A stretch of DNA of 64,000 nucleotides, from NCBI GenBank assembly GCA_947652605.1, contig OX393577.1, positions 26,725,466-26,789,465 of the forward strand, read 5' to 3'. A program made the translations under genes and the position numbers. Below the pieces are notes generated by a model, which saw only the letters and a program-made list of their open reading frames with translations, did no database searches and was not told where the DNA came from. This document shows, in pieces, positions 1 to 11,640 of this stretch (positions are counted from its first letter, which is position 1; the number at the start of each line of letters is the position of its first letter). The DNA comes from Elmis aenea. Lineage: Eukaryota > Arthropoda > Insecta > Coleoptera > Elmidae.

Positions 1-70
1 GTTGAACTGGATGATGATGGCAGCTTCGCTCAGATATCTATTTTAGTTCGGTGGGTTTTTTTTCGTTCGC

Positions 71-400
71 CAGTGATTTTCAACCTGTGGGGCGCGAACC
101 CGAAATATTTTTTGGGGGCCGCGAAAAAAAATAGAAATCGAAGAAAAAACAAACCATACTGAAAATGACAGCAGTCGCGATTATAAAAGGTTCTTAGTAA
201 GCCTTATACCTAGTGTTTCAGATTTTAATGTATTTTTAAAAATAAAATACTCAATCAAAAGACGATTTTGAAAAAAAAAATAAACAGATCTTTTTTGTAG
301 AACAAAGGGGCGACGCAATAAAAATGGATAGGGAAGGGGGCTGCAATAAAATTTAAATGAAAAAGAGGGGCCCAAATACAAAAAGGTTGAGAAACACTGT
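71..400. mobile_element. hAT-like MITE, 330 bp
   Basis: The ends are inverted repeats: CAGTGATTTTCAACCTGTGG on the left, and a right end whose reverse complement begins CAGTGTTTCTCAACC. This tip is typical of hAT transposons. The flanks TCGTTCGC (63-70) and TCGTGTGC (401-408) look like an 8 bp TSD with two mismatches, as expected for an old hAT insertion. The interior is A-rich with G-runs and has no transposase trace, so this is a non-autonomous copy. Confidence 0.65.
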
Positions 401-408
401 CGTGTGCA

Positions 409-2190
409 AATACAGAAAAACAGTGCACACAAATAAATACCTGAACGCAGCTTTCCATCCAACTTAACTCAACTCCGCCCTAAACAATTAAGTTACTCAA
501 TCCCGTAAGTTGACGAGAAAAACAATTATAAAGATCCCTATAATAGAATTTGCGCCATGGCCCCCACAACGCCACCATTTTACTTTAGTGAACTTAAACT
601 AACATTTTTTCACCAATCAGTCACTTGTTTTTTTTGAAAAAAGATAATACAAACCAAACGAAAATTTAGAAAATTAGATTTGATTTATTAAGATAAATGT
701 CTGCCACTTACTGAACACAAATAAACTGCTTATGGTTGCAATAAAAAAAACTTTGTCGAGTGTTTGCAAAAAGAGGTAGATATTGGATTTTGCTCTAATT
801 GCAAAGTGATTGTAAAGGTAAATTATAATTTTAAATTATGTGGATGTTAATACTGGATTACTTAAATTATATTTGTGCAAACCAAAGAGTAGAGGCAACT
901 CGAACTATAATAGTTTTTAAACATGCCCGACTAGAAAAGGAAGTAGCTATAAAGAGATTTGTTTCGGATACCAGATACCGCCATTATTAAATGTTTTTGT
1001 ATTCATGACGTTGTTAACTTCCTATTGTCTAAAACAAAATAATGACTTGTAATAATTCTAAACCAAACATTTATCTGAAACAAGTTTTGTAGTTATGCGC
1101 CACGCAGGAATTTGATTGTCTCACGTAACTCAACGCATTAGCAGAGTATCTTCTACACTCGACAGATAAATCTTCAACGGTGAAGTTATTTCGCAAACCA
1201 CGCCTAACTTGTGTTAGTTTATAAATAATTTTAAAAAAAGACACCACCTTATCGATAGCAAACTAAACATTTACATATTTTTATAAATATTTAATGTATA
1301 TAGTACCGCAACAAAAATATTTAGATAAAATTAAGTTTCTTGAAACTTGACGGTGCAAAACTGTTTTTTACAAACGTAAGTGTATGATTTAGAGAGCCGT
1401 GGTGTTGAATTTAGATGTTTTAATGCAAAAATACTGCGCGTTCGTCGTATAAAAAGACACACAAGGGTTGAATTTCAGAACAGTGAAGCGCACTTTATCA
1501 TTTATGACGACGAAGAATAAAGGATGCAGTAAACCCACGATAAAATTGATCTCAAAGTTTTCATTTGTGTAAATATAAATTTTAAATAACAAATATTGTT
1601 TTAGTTTAAAAACTTTTTGAATATGAAAATATCTACCTATAACAAACTTTAATTAGGTTTTTATACGTTTAAAAACTAAATACGTTTGCTGCATATTAGT
1701 GCTCGAAATACGAATACAATGTGAACAAAAATGTCTCTTACGAATTTCAATGTTATCATAAGTTTATGTCGGTCCAGTTGATTTAATTCTAAAACTGATC
1801 ATAAAAGTAAGTAAACAAACAATTGGCGTAATCAGAAAATTAAAATAAAATATTTTAAATTTTTCGTTTAGTTTTACCACATTACATAATAAAAAAAGAT
1901 TATGAATATTAACACATAAAAGCACACTGAGACAAAAATAGAACATAACATAAAGTGGGGCCCAGAAAAGGCGAATTATACAATAGATCTGTTTTAAGCA
2001 ACAATTTAAAAAGAAGGTTTTAATTTATTTTTTTTTTAGTCATTGACTAAGAAACCCTAAATTATTTGCAATAATAAACTTATTAAAACCGCAATAAGTC
2101 AAAAATATCCAAATTTTAAAGAAATGATCTAGTAGTATTTTATAAAAATAAATAAATTACTGATAACAAAATTTAATAATATATAGGGTG
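409..2190. other. AT-rich stretch, nothing recognised
   Basis: No convincing coding region, RNA gene or bounded transposon is visible. Short reading frames here are stop-limited low-complexity translations. A GC-richer run near 1957-1975 (GTGGGGCCCAG) could be a scrap of a transposon end, but no partner end was found. Confidence 0.5.
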
Positions 2191-2219
2191 TTCCATTAAA
2201 ATACATTAATATATTCGTT

Positions 2220-2500
2220 TTTAAGTAGAGCAAAATGAATCGAAGCGTTTGCCAAGTTCGTAAAATAAGCAATACTATGCCTAGTAAGATTGGAACTTGC
2301 CCAATTCGCGAAATAGGCAAGGAATAAAAAAAACGTTTACCAACCTTTAACCTGGCCCTCATTCATTTGGTCACTAAAAGAATATTAGGTTATAGGTTGG
2401 TCAAAGTTTTTTTTTAGTATCTATTATTGCTTATTTCACGAACTGGGGAAACAAATTAGGCAAAAAATTACCCATTTTACGAACTGGGCAAGCTCACTTA
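2220..2500. repeat. dispersed GCCCA(A/G)TTCG-type degenerate repeat
   Basis: Variants of a roughly 20 bp motif, such as GCCAAGTTCGTAAAATAAGC, CCCAATTCGCGAAATAGGC, TTCACGAACTGGGG and TTTTACGAACTGGGC, occur five or more times in both orientations in about 280 bp. The pattern suggests the remains of an imperfect inverted-repeat element. I cannot assign a family or exact ends. Confidence 0.35.
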
Positions 2501-2576
2501 TTCAGCATAACATATACATAATTACCTATATAACATATGAACAGTTTGTAACTTAATAAATTTCTCTCAATTAAAA

Positions 2577-2965
2577 TTGCTAAGGGTGAAACTCACTGTT
2601 ACCCAATTATGTGTATTTTTTTCATCGAAGAAGCAATATTGTCTTTGTTTTCAAGTGTCGCGACATCAAAATAAAAATGGTTGCACTTGTAACTGCAGCA
2701 GCGAATGTTGTAGATGTAAAGCAACTAATTATTTTAAAGTCGCTATATTCGGGAATAGATTTGTACCATAAACAAGCACATTGTTGATAATCCTCTAAAA
2801 ACATTAAAACATATATTAAGGACATGATTAATTGGATACCAATGACAAACAAATGTATCTTAATTGTCTATTACTACAAATACGCGCTTTCAAAATATAA
2901 AAAAGTATGATAGGCTTACGTCAAGTACCACATTTTTATTATCAAATGTTGGCAGTTGATGTCAG
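2577..2965 (-). pseudogene. Harbinger-associated MADF-like N-terminus, fragment (copy 3 of the Z family)
   Basis: About 300 bp (from 2655) closely matches the sequence at 56060-56380 and, inverted, 56580-56840, including a shared GTGTCGCGACATCAAAAT block. On the minus strand, 2622-2850 encodes a short peptide with the same layout as the other two copies: MS....V..(F/I)LE.(Y/H)QQ, then W.KSIPEYSDF and a hydrophobic AAVT.ATIFILMSRH tail. The LEHYQQYP.LWDKSIPEYSD pattern seen in the best copy resembles the start of a MADF domain, a DNA-binding fold used by the partner protein of PIF/Harbinger transposases. This copy has lost both element ends and carries substitutions such as WYKS for WDKS. Confidence 0.5.
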
Positions 2966-3481
2966 TATCACGCATATCTGTATAAAATACATATATTGCT
3001 CATACTTGCAATTTTCTGTAACATAGTCAACGGTACAGATATACATCCTCTCTTTCTAATGCGGCGATTGGACCATAGACAGCTAATGTATCTACATTGG
3101 ATTAGGAATTAGGACAACGTAAAAATCGCGGGTAATGGTCACGTCATTTTTGACAGTTTAAAAATATGACATTTGACGTTGATGATCTACGTTTTGTCAA
3201 AACTACAACAAATATATAAAAATCTGTTCCAAGGTTTGTAGTAATTCACATCGGATTGTTAAACAGTGGTGTCTCCACACGTAATTTGTAAAAATCACGT
3301 TTCATAACATATCATCAACAATGTTTTTGCAGGTCTGTTAAAAATCCTAGTTTTATTTGATTTTCTGTGATTGCTACCAACTGTCTAAACACCTTAGAAA
3401 GAGAAAAACAGATTTCCATTTCATTTTATCGGCTTCAGTCGCCACGCCACTCATTGTGTAGATAAGGAATGCGTAATACAT

Positions 3482-4491
3482 GATTTCTACGGGTGTGGTC
3501 ATATTCCCGAAAGCCATTTTCCCGACGGTCAACTTCCCGACAGACTAACTTGCCGACAGTCAAACTTCCCGAAACCAACTTCCCGACAGCCAACGTCCCG
3601 AAAAAATTAAATGTATTATTTTGACCCCAAAAAACAAATCAGCTTAATTTTATTGATTTTTTCATTAGAAGAACAAACGAGAGAATCGAGAGATGCATAC
3701 TATCTACAAATATATACATAGAAAGTGGAATATTAATTTCATCCAGCTAAATAATACTGTAACTATTACTGTTAATTTTTTGCTTACCTTTCACAAACGG
3801 GTTATAATAGTAGGTAGGTAGTAACCCCAACTGTTATGTTGTTGTTATAGTGCAAATATGGAAATAACTTTAAAAACAGAATAAAAACTATCTGTTTTTA
3901 CACAATTTCTAAGGCAAAGAATGTAGCATGTCAACATTTTTTATTAGTTGTAAATGTGCCCATAATTATACGATAAAAAATTTGCTACAAAGACTATCGA
4001 ATTACAAAACAGTAGGTACTATAAAATTGATTATAGCTCCTATCATACTAAAGAATAATTCATCTAATTTAAGCAAACCTGTATCTCTAATGATAAGCGA
4101 AATCCCCATGCTGGTAATATTATCTGGGATTTTCTAAAATTGCCTTTTAAAAACAAAAAAAAAACGACACAGGCGGCCTGTGCATACAAAAATTACGAGA
4201 CAGTGAAAGGGTTAAAGTGCTTAAAATTAAGTGTGTTTCTTTGCATTCAAAACCCATAACACAACATTAACCCTCTTTTCTTATATTTAACATTATAAAC
4301 TGTTTAAGGAAGAAAACATCAAAATATGTTTTCATCCTAAATATTTTATTCATTTGTTCGTACATTATCAAATTCATTTTAGTCTGTCGAAAAGTCGGTT
4401 TCGGGAAGTGTGACTGTCGGGAAGTTGGCGGTCGGGAAGTTGACCGTCGGGAAGTTGGCTTTCGGGAATTCGTCCGGCACCCGATTTCTAC
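3482..4491. mobile_element. fold-back element with 9 bp TSD and subterminal CCCGAC repeats
   Basis: The element proper is 3491-4482, flanked by a perfect direct repeat GATTTCTAC (3482-3490 and 4483-4491). Both ends carry inverted arrays of a 13-16 bp unit built on AACTTCCCGACAGTC: about seven units at 3505-3602 and, inverted, five or more at 4385-4470. The outermost bases are GGGTG and CACCC. Tandem repeats inside long inverted ends plus a 9 bp TSD match the Foldback/MULE type of organisation. The middle (about 3605-4375) is AT-rich; its one 69-codon reading frame at 3928-4137 has no recognisable domain. Confidence 0.85.
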
Positions 4492-5734
4492 ATACATAGG
4501 TTGTAGAATTGGATCACGCAACAATTTCAATGGTAAAATTTTAAAAGTTGTATATTATCTCCCCTAATTATTTTTTAAAAAATTGGATTTTTTGTAGAGA
4601 AAAACATTCTGTATCTATAGGTAAATGTAATCAATATTAATTTTTTGTTTTCCAATGTTTATATTTACCAAGAAAAAGAAAGGTTTTTTTTAATTCAAAT
4701 AAACTTAATTAACCTACTTGCTTCACCTGTCAACAACAATTGCTGTTTGTTTTATTGTTAATTTCTTTTTAAAAAATCCATTGTTGTAAAAACTGCATCG
4801 TAATTAAACTAGCAAATTAGTAAACTATAATTAAAAATCGATTCTAAACTGCTAAACATATTTAATATCACTATCGCATGTAGGTACGTAATTCTGTATA
4901 TTATACTGTTTAGCTCTATATTAGAAAGACTTGATGCGTTCAAGAATCTATTTTCTTTGTGTAAGTAACACTGCTATTGTATTTTAGGCGTGTCTTAATC
5001 GGATTTGTAACTTGGGTATATTAGTAAAACATGTTTGCAGTTGACATGGTAGCGCTGAAATCCCTAAACTAAATCAAAATGTACAACCGTCTCATGAATA
5101 CCAATTTCTTTCTTATAATTAAGTTAAAATAAACTTTAGGAGCTACATTGTGTATTTCAATATGAGCATTTTTTTCTGAATTACCTATTTTAACGAAATT
5201 AGAACACTTATCTTTGAATTTCAAGGGACACTTTTTTGCTGTAACTATGTGAAAAAAATTATTAAACAAAAGTTGGATTATGCGAACACTCATTAGCACC
5301 AACAACAGACTATATTTTATTTTCTAAGAAAAAGAAGATTTGCTTACGAAAAATCTGAAAAAGTTTTATAGCTTAACTGTATCATTAGTATAACCGATAT
5401 TCCATAATTTTAAAATTAGAAGAGTGTGATCTACCTTTGTTGTTTATTCAACTGTATCAGTGAACATTTCCCAACCTTTATATTCTTTTATTTTAAGAGG
5501 TAGGACTTTTCGGTTTACGTTCCAAACCACCGGTTTTTATTTTATAATGATTCGGCAACGGTTTAGTTCCACTTTTGATTCCATTATTATTTTTAACAGG
5601 AAATTTTATAAAGTAAGTAGGTATACATTATTCAAATATGTTTATGATGACGATGCATTTTTATAAATTGAACTGATCGAATTTTTTCTATTTTTGGTCA
5701 AATTTAGTCAAAATTACGAAAACAAAATATACAA
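4492..5734. other. AT-rich stretch, nothing recognised
   Basis: No gene, RNA or bounded repeat can be supported. A segment near 5500-5560 with CGGTTT and CCGGTTTTTA words may be the far end of the hAT-like terminus at 5735-5847, but the match is too loose to call. Confidence 0.4.
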
Positions 5735-5847
5735 CGTTTTTAAAAACCGGTTCACAGCAGTCGGTTCGGGTTGATTTTGCGGTCACAAGATAAAAGCACC
5801 GATTCGTCCCGGTTTTTGTTCCAGTTCCGGTTCGGTTCGGGTCCCTG
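5735..5847. mobile_element. hAT-like terminal fragment
   Basis: Read on the minus strand, this begins CAGGGACCCGAACCGAACC and continues with repeated GGAAC and AACCGG words. A CAGGG tip followed by subterminal repeats is typical of one end of a hAT element. No matching opposite end or TSD was identified, so it is treated as a solo end. Confidence 0.3.
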
Positions 5848-7052
5848 AGTAGCAAGCTTATTTTAAATACATATGTTATTTTACTTATGCAGTAGAAACT
5901 ATTTAACAAGAAAAATCGGTTAACATGAAATAAGGTTTTGGTCCCGACAATCTGCTATGCACATTCATACACTTATTTTCTTTTAATACAAAATAAAAAA
6001 TGCCCAACACGTAAATATTTTGCATCTCATATTCAGAAAAGCACAATATTTTTAAAAAATCGTTAATTTAGCTTCCCTTATGGCAGAAAAATCAGCGCTA
6101 TTTCTTTTAAAGTTATAATGGAGTTGCGTAAAGCAGTAAATATAAAGCTTTTTTAAGAAGCGGACATCCTAACTCGATTATTAGGACATCAAAAACATGG
6201 TAAAGTGTTTTGCATATTTTTTTAACACGGAAAGATGTTTCGGTCCCAATGGTTTTGCGTTAAACGGTTTTCACTTTATTCAATTTATCGTAAGATAGAT
6301 AATTGATTTTAATTTATCTTTTCATTTTTGTTTCATTAGGTTTTCAAATTCACCATTTTAAATACATATCTTGATTTCCATCACATTATACATAAAATCG
6401 CGATATTTTATTATTAAACCTTAAATGATAGGTTAAGAACTAAATATTATGTAGGTTCAACTTTGGTTTTTGTGGGCAAATATTTTCTTTTATTCTCCAT
6501 TAATTCAGCGAGGACCTCATTTAATGCATAAAAATTACAAACACGTAAACTTGACATTAAAAGCGCACACTAACGCCAGAAACTACGAGAATACGTTAAA
6601 GATTAAAGCAACATCAACTATTTTCGTAATTTATGTGTAACCTAATTGCACAACTTAGTTTCAACATATAGCCGTAAACCTTTTGCCAATTTTAGTGCAA
6701 AACCGTTAAAAAGCGTTTGTAATGCATAGAGTAATTTCAACTTTTCATTTTTAACAAGTTGAGATCTACTCTCAGTCTAAAAATAAAAAACTGGGTATCC
6801 GTTTATTTGTATGTCAAGCTATTAAAAGTGTCTTTAACTTTGATTCGGAGCGAATTCCATTTCCTTCTAGAAGTAGCGAATAAAAATCTGTCCTTAAATC
6901 ACATTCAAGAAAAATGGAATTATGATGTTCATTTTTTGTCTAGAAAATACAGCTTGATTTAAAAGTCAGTGAAGCTAGAGAGTAATACACTTTTTAAACC
7001 TAACGAAACTAAGTTTAGAGCTTACACAAGAATTTAATTAAATACCTTAAAA
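5848..7052. other. AT-rich stretch, nothing recognised
   Basis: I see no supported gene or bounded element. Reading frames here, such as 6759-6962, show no domain or conserved motif. Confidence 0.45.
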
Positions 7053-7490
7053 CAGAGCTTCTTAAACTGTGGAACGAGAACGAGACTCCATGGGGTTGTG
7101 GATTCGCGAAATATTTAGCAGCCGTAAAAAGTTTCTAAAGCAGTTGTTATATTTTTGACTGGGCATAAATCCGATTTTATTGTTGAGTTATGGTCATCAA
7201 AACTGTTTCATTTGTCACATATTTTTGGAAAACTAGATGACTTAAACTTGTCGCTTCAAGAAAATAATTGTAACATACCTAGGTATTTCCCTATTCCAAA
7301 AATTTTAAAATTTTAAAAATGTAACATGTGGAAGAATAGAGTGATAAATGGTTATTGAGAAATGTTTACAAATACGAATGTTTTTATAATTAAAAATAAC
7401 TTTGCCAAAGCTTTAATTGTTAAATTATCACTGATCAAAAATGTACTTTGCTTCAAATTTTTATTTTAATAAATCAAATTAGGTTTATCA
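7053..7490. mobile_element. hAT-like element, right end lost
   Basis: The left tip CAGAGCTTCTTAAACTGTGG, followed by GGGTTGTGG and TTCGCGAA, is the same type of terminus as the complete copy at 30170-30713. The two share order and sequence over about 400 bp, including ACTGTTT(C/T)ATTTGTCACATA and TGTTTTTATAATTAAAAATAA. The match fades near 7490 without a right terminal repeat. It is non-autonomous or decayed, with no transposase motif. Confidence 0.5.
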
Positions 7491-8039
7491 GCCATACTTA
7501 ATTGAAATAAAAAACGTCAGTAATTTTCCATTTAAAGCTCCAAAAGAATTAATCGAGTTATCGACACAGGTTAAAAACTTGAGCTACCCAAAAATACGTT
7601 AAATAAATTGTACCTAGGAATTGGGACATAACGTTCTCCTAAAATGATCTTAAACATAAAATTACCATTTTTTACAACGTATTAATGCAAAGCGGCGTTT
7701 TCAGCATTAACGAATATAAAATCAAATGGACGGTCAAGTCTACAACACGTTGAAGATATCTTGCGTCATGCTGTAAAAAAAATCAGCCAAAAATTCGCCC
7801 GCAGACCTCACTCTAAAGCCCTTAAAAAGAATTGAGCCGTGTGCTCTCGTAGCGAAAACTCGCCCAAAATTCACGTACAATGGCCCAAAGGGTTACAAAA
7901 CAGGAGCTGCAGGATCTAGCGAAAACTCGCCGCAGAAGCTGGCTCTGTATATTAGGTGGATCGTGTATGATCTATCGTGTTGTGGTTCTGTGTTGAACCC
8001 TTTCTTTTTGTGGTTCACGTGTGCGTTCCGCTCGTGAGG
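7491..8039. other. intergenic, short repeated AGCGAAAACTCGCC motif
   Basis: A motif close to TAGCGAAAACTCGCC appears twice (about 7851 and 7916). The region is less AT-rich than its neighbours, but no gene was recognised. Confidence 0.3.
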
Positions 8040-8280
8040 CAGACTGCTATAGAGGGGTTGACCCCCTTTTCAGTCGTAAGAGGTGCAAGGATAATGGGTA
8101 AAGATGTGGATAGTCAAGGATGGGCAAGGATAGGTGGAAGTACTGCCACAGCATTGCCTTAACCATAGAGGAAACCACCTGAAACCTCTACAATGACAGT
8201 CGGCCCTGGAAATTGAACCCACGACCTCCTGATTACAAATTAGGCTGTTAACACAACCAGACACCAAGCTCGGTCCTTTC
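8040..8280 (-). mobile_element. tRNA-derived SINE or tRNA-like retroposed sequence
   Basis: On the minus strand the sequence starts near GAGCTTGGTGTCTGGTTG, passes an anticodon-arm-like segment, and contains GGTCGTGGGTTCAATTTCC, which fits the B box of a Pol III promoter (GGTTCRANNCC). About 150 bp of non-tRNA body follows, including TGTGGCAGTACTTCCACC. Stems are too poor for a working tRNA. A tRNA-like head plus an unrelated body is the architecture of an insect SINE. No clear poly-A or TSD was identified. Confidence 0.5.
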
Positions 8281-8294
8281 TTTTTGACAGACAC

Positions 8295-9670
8295 ATCTTT
8301 TTATACATAATTTGGCGGTGTGGGTGGAAAATAGCTAAAATACGCCTATTAGTCGCTCTGAACTAATTGCAAGCCTAGTATTGAATAAAAAAGGCGTAAA
8401 ACAAAGTTAAGTCGTTCGTTAATTCGTTATTTGTACGCACAGTTTTGACCGTACCACTCCAAAACTAGATTATCTAAACAAAACTTTTTTCTGTTTTCAC
8501 CCCACCAAAATTCCTAAATAAAGTTGTACACGCTAAAATATATTAAACTGCATTCAAGTTATATCAAACAATAATAAAATTACGGCTATGCTAATATTTT
8601 ACAAAAACAAACATTGTCATTAAAATCGCTGCAAATTACATACAATAAAAGAGGTTATGGCACATTTAATACACTAGCAGTGATTCTCTTAGGAATATTC
8701 ATTTTTATTGTGGTTCACATACAATATTTCAATCATCAAGTCATTCCATACTTTTTTTAGCCGACCTAGCATCCCTTCGGTCCAAGTACCGATAATTTAC
8801 GGTGTCATTCAACATTCGCCAGGCCATATGCTCACGAATAAACCTAAAACCCTTATTTTATATTTGATTATTTACGTATTTAATAACGTAAACTTTCCAT
8901 GGCTAAAGCAATGTCTTAAGAAATGATTGATAAGAAACAGACTAAACAAACTTAAGTTACAAATATTCTTAAATTTTAAAATTCCCACGATAGTTTGGAA
9001 GCCAGAACAACTATTGAAAATGCATAGCTTGAAAATATTGCTTTTATTTAAAATTATTTATACACATTACTAATGCGGTCGTCACAATACCTACTTATAA
9101 GGAATAAATATAATACTTAATATTGGATTATTATATCATAATCTCCAAAGAAAATTACGTTATTAACGTACAAATTATTTTAGGAAAATGGTGGTATACT
9201 GGTATAAGCAGTATTACTCCATTTTAGTTCATGCAAGTGTTAATTGTTACCTTAAACGCCACGTTCTAGTTTAGATAAGCTATCTTGAAACCCCATTTAG
9301 GCATTAATTATACCTCATCATAAAGCATATTAGGCAAAGTTATTATAGCAGAAATTGCGTGTTCGTTTACAAAGTTGCTCAGGTTTTTTTTTTTAATAAT
9401 TTGTAGTGGAGCTTGTAAAATATTGTTAGGAAGTATAAACCACTCCTGACTATCTTCATTAGCCTGTTATAATTAATTACTTTTTAACCTAGCGAAGTGA
9501 ATAGTTTTATTTTTTTGTTTTACGGAGTAAACGGTAAAATATCAATTTAAATAACTTAATGACAATATGTTAGCCCATATTTCTTTTTAGGTAACGATTA
9601 AAATATGTTTCACTAGCAGCTTCAGAATTATTACTTGAATAAAACATCGTTACATATCATACTTTTCGTA
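8295..9670. other. AT-rich stretch, nothing recognised
   Basis: No coding region, RNA gene or repeat boundary can be supported between the SINE-like sequence and the TA microsatellite that leads into the fold-back element at 9688. Confidence 0.45.
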
Positions 9671-9687
9671 ATATATATATATATATA

Positions 9688-10487
9688 CAGGGTGGTCCAC
9701 ATAGAAGGGCCACTATTGGGATCTCATAAACGATAAGAGCTACAAAGAAGTTTAAATTAGACAAATTGTTCCATTTTCGGAGACCTATTCATTGATGCTT
9801 TCAACAAAAATCAAAACAGGAATTTTTTTTAAATCGTTAATAACTCGGTTATACTTGATGGTACAAAAATAGTTTTGGGGGAAAAGTTGTAGATTTTTTT
9901 ACGCACTATAAAATGAAAACATTCATTTGTTTCAATATTGTTTCAATTCTTAGATAAATTACAAACTTGCATTTTGCAGTTGTTTAATAATTGCAAACAT
10001 CACTTGTTTACGAAATCATGGCAAACTTTGATGATCGAATTTTTACAAAATTGGCCATATCTCGGTTATTTTTTGCAACAAATATATAAAACTATATATT
10101 TTTGAAAAGCTAAAAAAATACTCTTTCACATAAAGTCATGGCCAACTAGGGTTTCCATTTAAAAAAATGCAAGTTTGTAATTTATCTAAGAATTGAAACA
10201 ATATTGAAACGAATGAATGTTTTCATTTTATAGTGCGTAAAAAAATCTACAACTTTTTCCCCAAAAATATTTTTGTTCCATTAAGTATAACCGAGTTATT
10301 ACGATTAAAAAAAAAATGCCTATTTTGATTTTTGTTGATTATCTAGCGTGCCATGGAAATTTTTAAAAACATTAAAGCATCAATGAATAGGTCTCCGAAA
10401 ATGGAACAATTTGTCTAATTTAAACTTCTTTGTTACTCTTACCGTTTACGAGATCCCAATAATGGCCCTTCTATGTGGACCACCCTG
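9688..10487. mobile_element. long-TIR fold-back element A, copy 1 (TA TSD)
   Basis: The first and last 300 or so bases are near-perfect reverse complements, with tips CAGGGTGGTCCACATAGAAG and its complement, both next to TA. The arms include GGGATCTC(A/G)TAAACG and CCGAAAATGGAACAATTTG. The structure is one large hairpin with a short unpaired centre and no reading frame. TA insertion and the CAGGGTG tip place it with mariner/Tc1-type non-autonomous elements. Copy 2 lies at 31840-32564. Confidence 0.87.
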
Positions 10488-10493
10488 TATATA

Positions 10494-11640
10494 CAGGGTT
10501 CTCGTTTTTCGAGGGGGATCTCGTAAACGGTAAGAGTTACGACTTCGGTTAAATTGGGGCAAAGTTATATATTCAGGTGCTTAATAATTTGACGCGAACA
10601 GAACTTATCTAGCTCATTTAGTTTTTGATATACCTACCGGGTGATTCAGTTTGACTGTCGCACCCCTATAACTTTTTAATTATTGAAAATAACCCCAAGA
10701 AACCTTATATTTTTGGAAACGGCGACAAATTCTCTATTAAATGATGTGCATTTGTTATCTCTACCATGACGTATGTCAAACCCGCGATAGGCAACTGTTT
10801 TTTTTTTAAAATTACATAGTATACATTTTTGGTTGATTCGGATAAAGAATTTAATTCTGAATCCGACCATGTATTAAAAAAGTATGCATACATAAGAAAA
10901 TTTTTGAGAAAAATCAGTTCAAAGTTTCTTCAAATTATAGCAAAAAGTCTATTTAACATAACAAAAAACGATCAAATCTTAAAAATCATACTATAACTAT
11001 CAATGGAAATGTAATAAATATAAATTTTTAATAAAAATAAAAACAAATAATAAACGTTGACATAAAAAATTAGACTCTAAAAAAAAGCAGTCACACATAG
11101 AGGACAACTGTGTTTGGAAGTCTAATTTTTTTATGTCGACGTTTATTATTTGTTTTAATTTTTATTAAAAATTAATTTTCTCTCATAAAAAAGTTTCGCG
11201 CAAAAAAAATTCATTATAAACCAGGATAATTTAAAAACTTTAAATTGATGTATTTAAAAATTATGTTTTCTTTTAAAATGTTTCGACCAATATTTCATAA
11301 GCAACATCTCAAAAAAAAAGTTCATTTACATTTTTATTTAGCTATTATTTGTAGGTTATTTTTATCAAAACTAGCTCATCAAAGACTTTTAATTAAGTTT
11401 ATTTATTTAATGTCGTTACAAAATCTTTTCACAAGCTACTTTGATTCATCTCGTATTACCTTCCTTTATAAAAAAGTTTCTGGCAAAAACTAGCTGAATT
11501 ATACACAGTGTAAAATAAATATTTACAACTGGAATTCAAAACTGTTATTTTTATTTTAGGTTTTACATCTTGAGGCATTTCACTGAATGGCAAATATTTT
11601 GTGCCGTTTAACCAACTCTGTCACCCATTTTTAGTAATAA
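10494..11640. mobile_element. element B, related to A/D/H, interrupted by C1
   Basis: It begins immediately beyond element A1 with CAGGGTTCTCGTTTTTCGAG and GATCTCGTAAACGGTAAGAG, followed by TTCGGTTAAATTGGGGCAAA, a signature shared with D (16.3 kb) and H (21.3 kb). The right part near 11605-11635 contains GTTTAACCAACTCTGTCACC, which resembles the joined segment at 16258-16280. Element C1 interrupts it from 10637. The right boundary is approximate. Confidence 0.4.
10637..11175. mobile_element. TA element C, copy 1 (left end complete)
   Basis: The tip CCGGGTGATTCAGTTTGACT follows a TA. The same tip is found inverted at 36979-36998, and the next 350 bp match copy 2 (36400-36998) in inverse order, including TGACATACGTCAT(G/C)-type words and a CTATAACTATCAATGGAAAT block. 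The centre is itself palindromic: the AATAATAAACGTTGACATAA region is repeated inverted after 11125. The right arm breaks off near 11170, before the terminal repeat. Confidence 0.62.

Noticed and set aside
3491..3602. CRISPR-like array
   Set aside because: Units are 13-16 bp, degenerate, without spacers, and mirrored at the other end of a transposon with a 9 bp TSD.
8205..8278. Functional tRNA gene on the minus strand
   Set aside because: B box present but acceptor and anticodon stems do not pair properly and a SINE-like body follows; treated as a tRNA-derived repeat.
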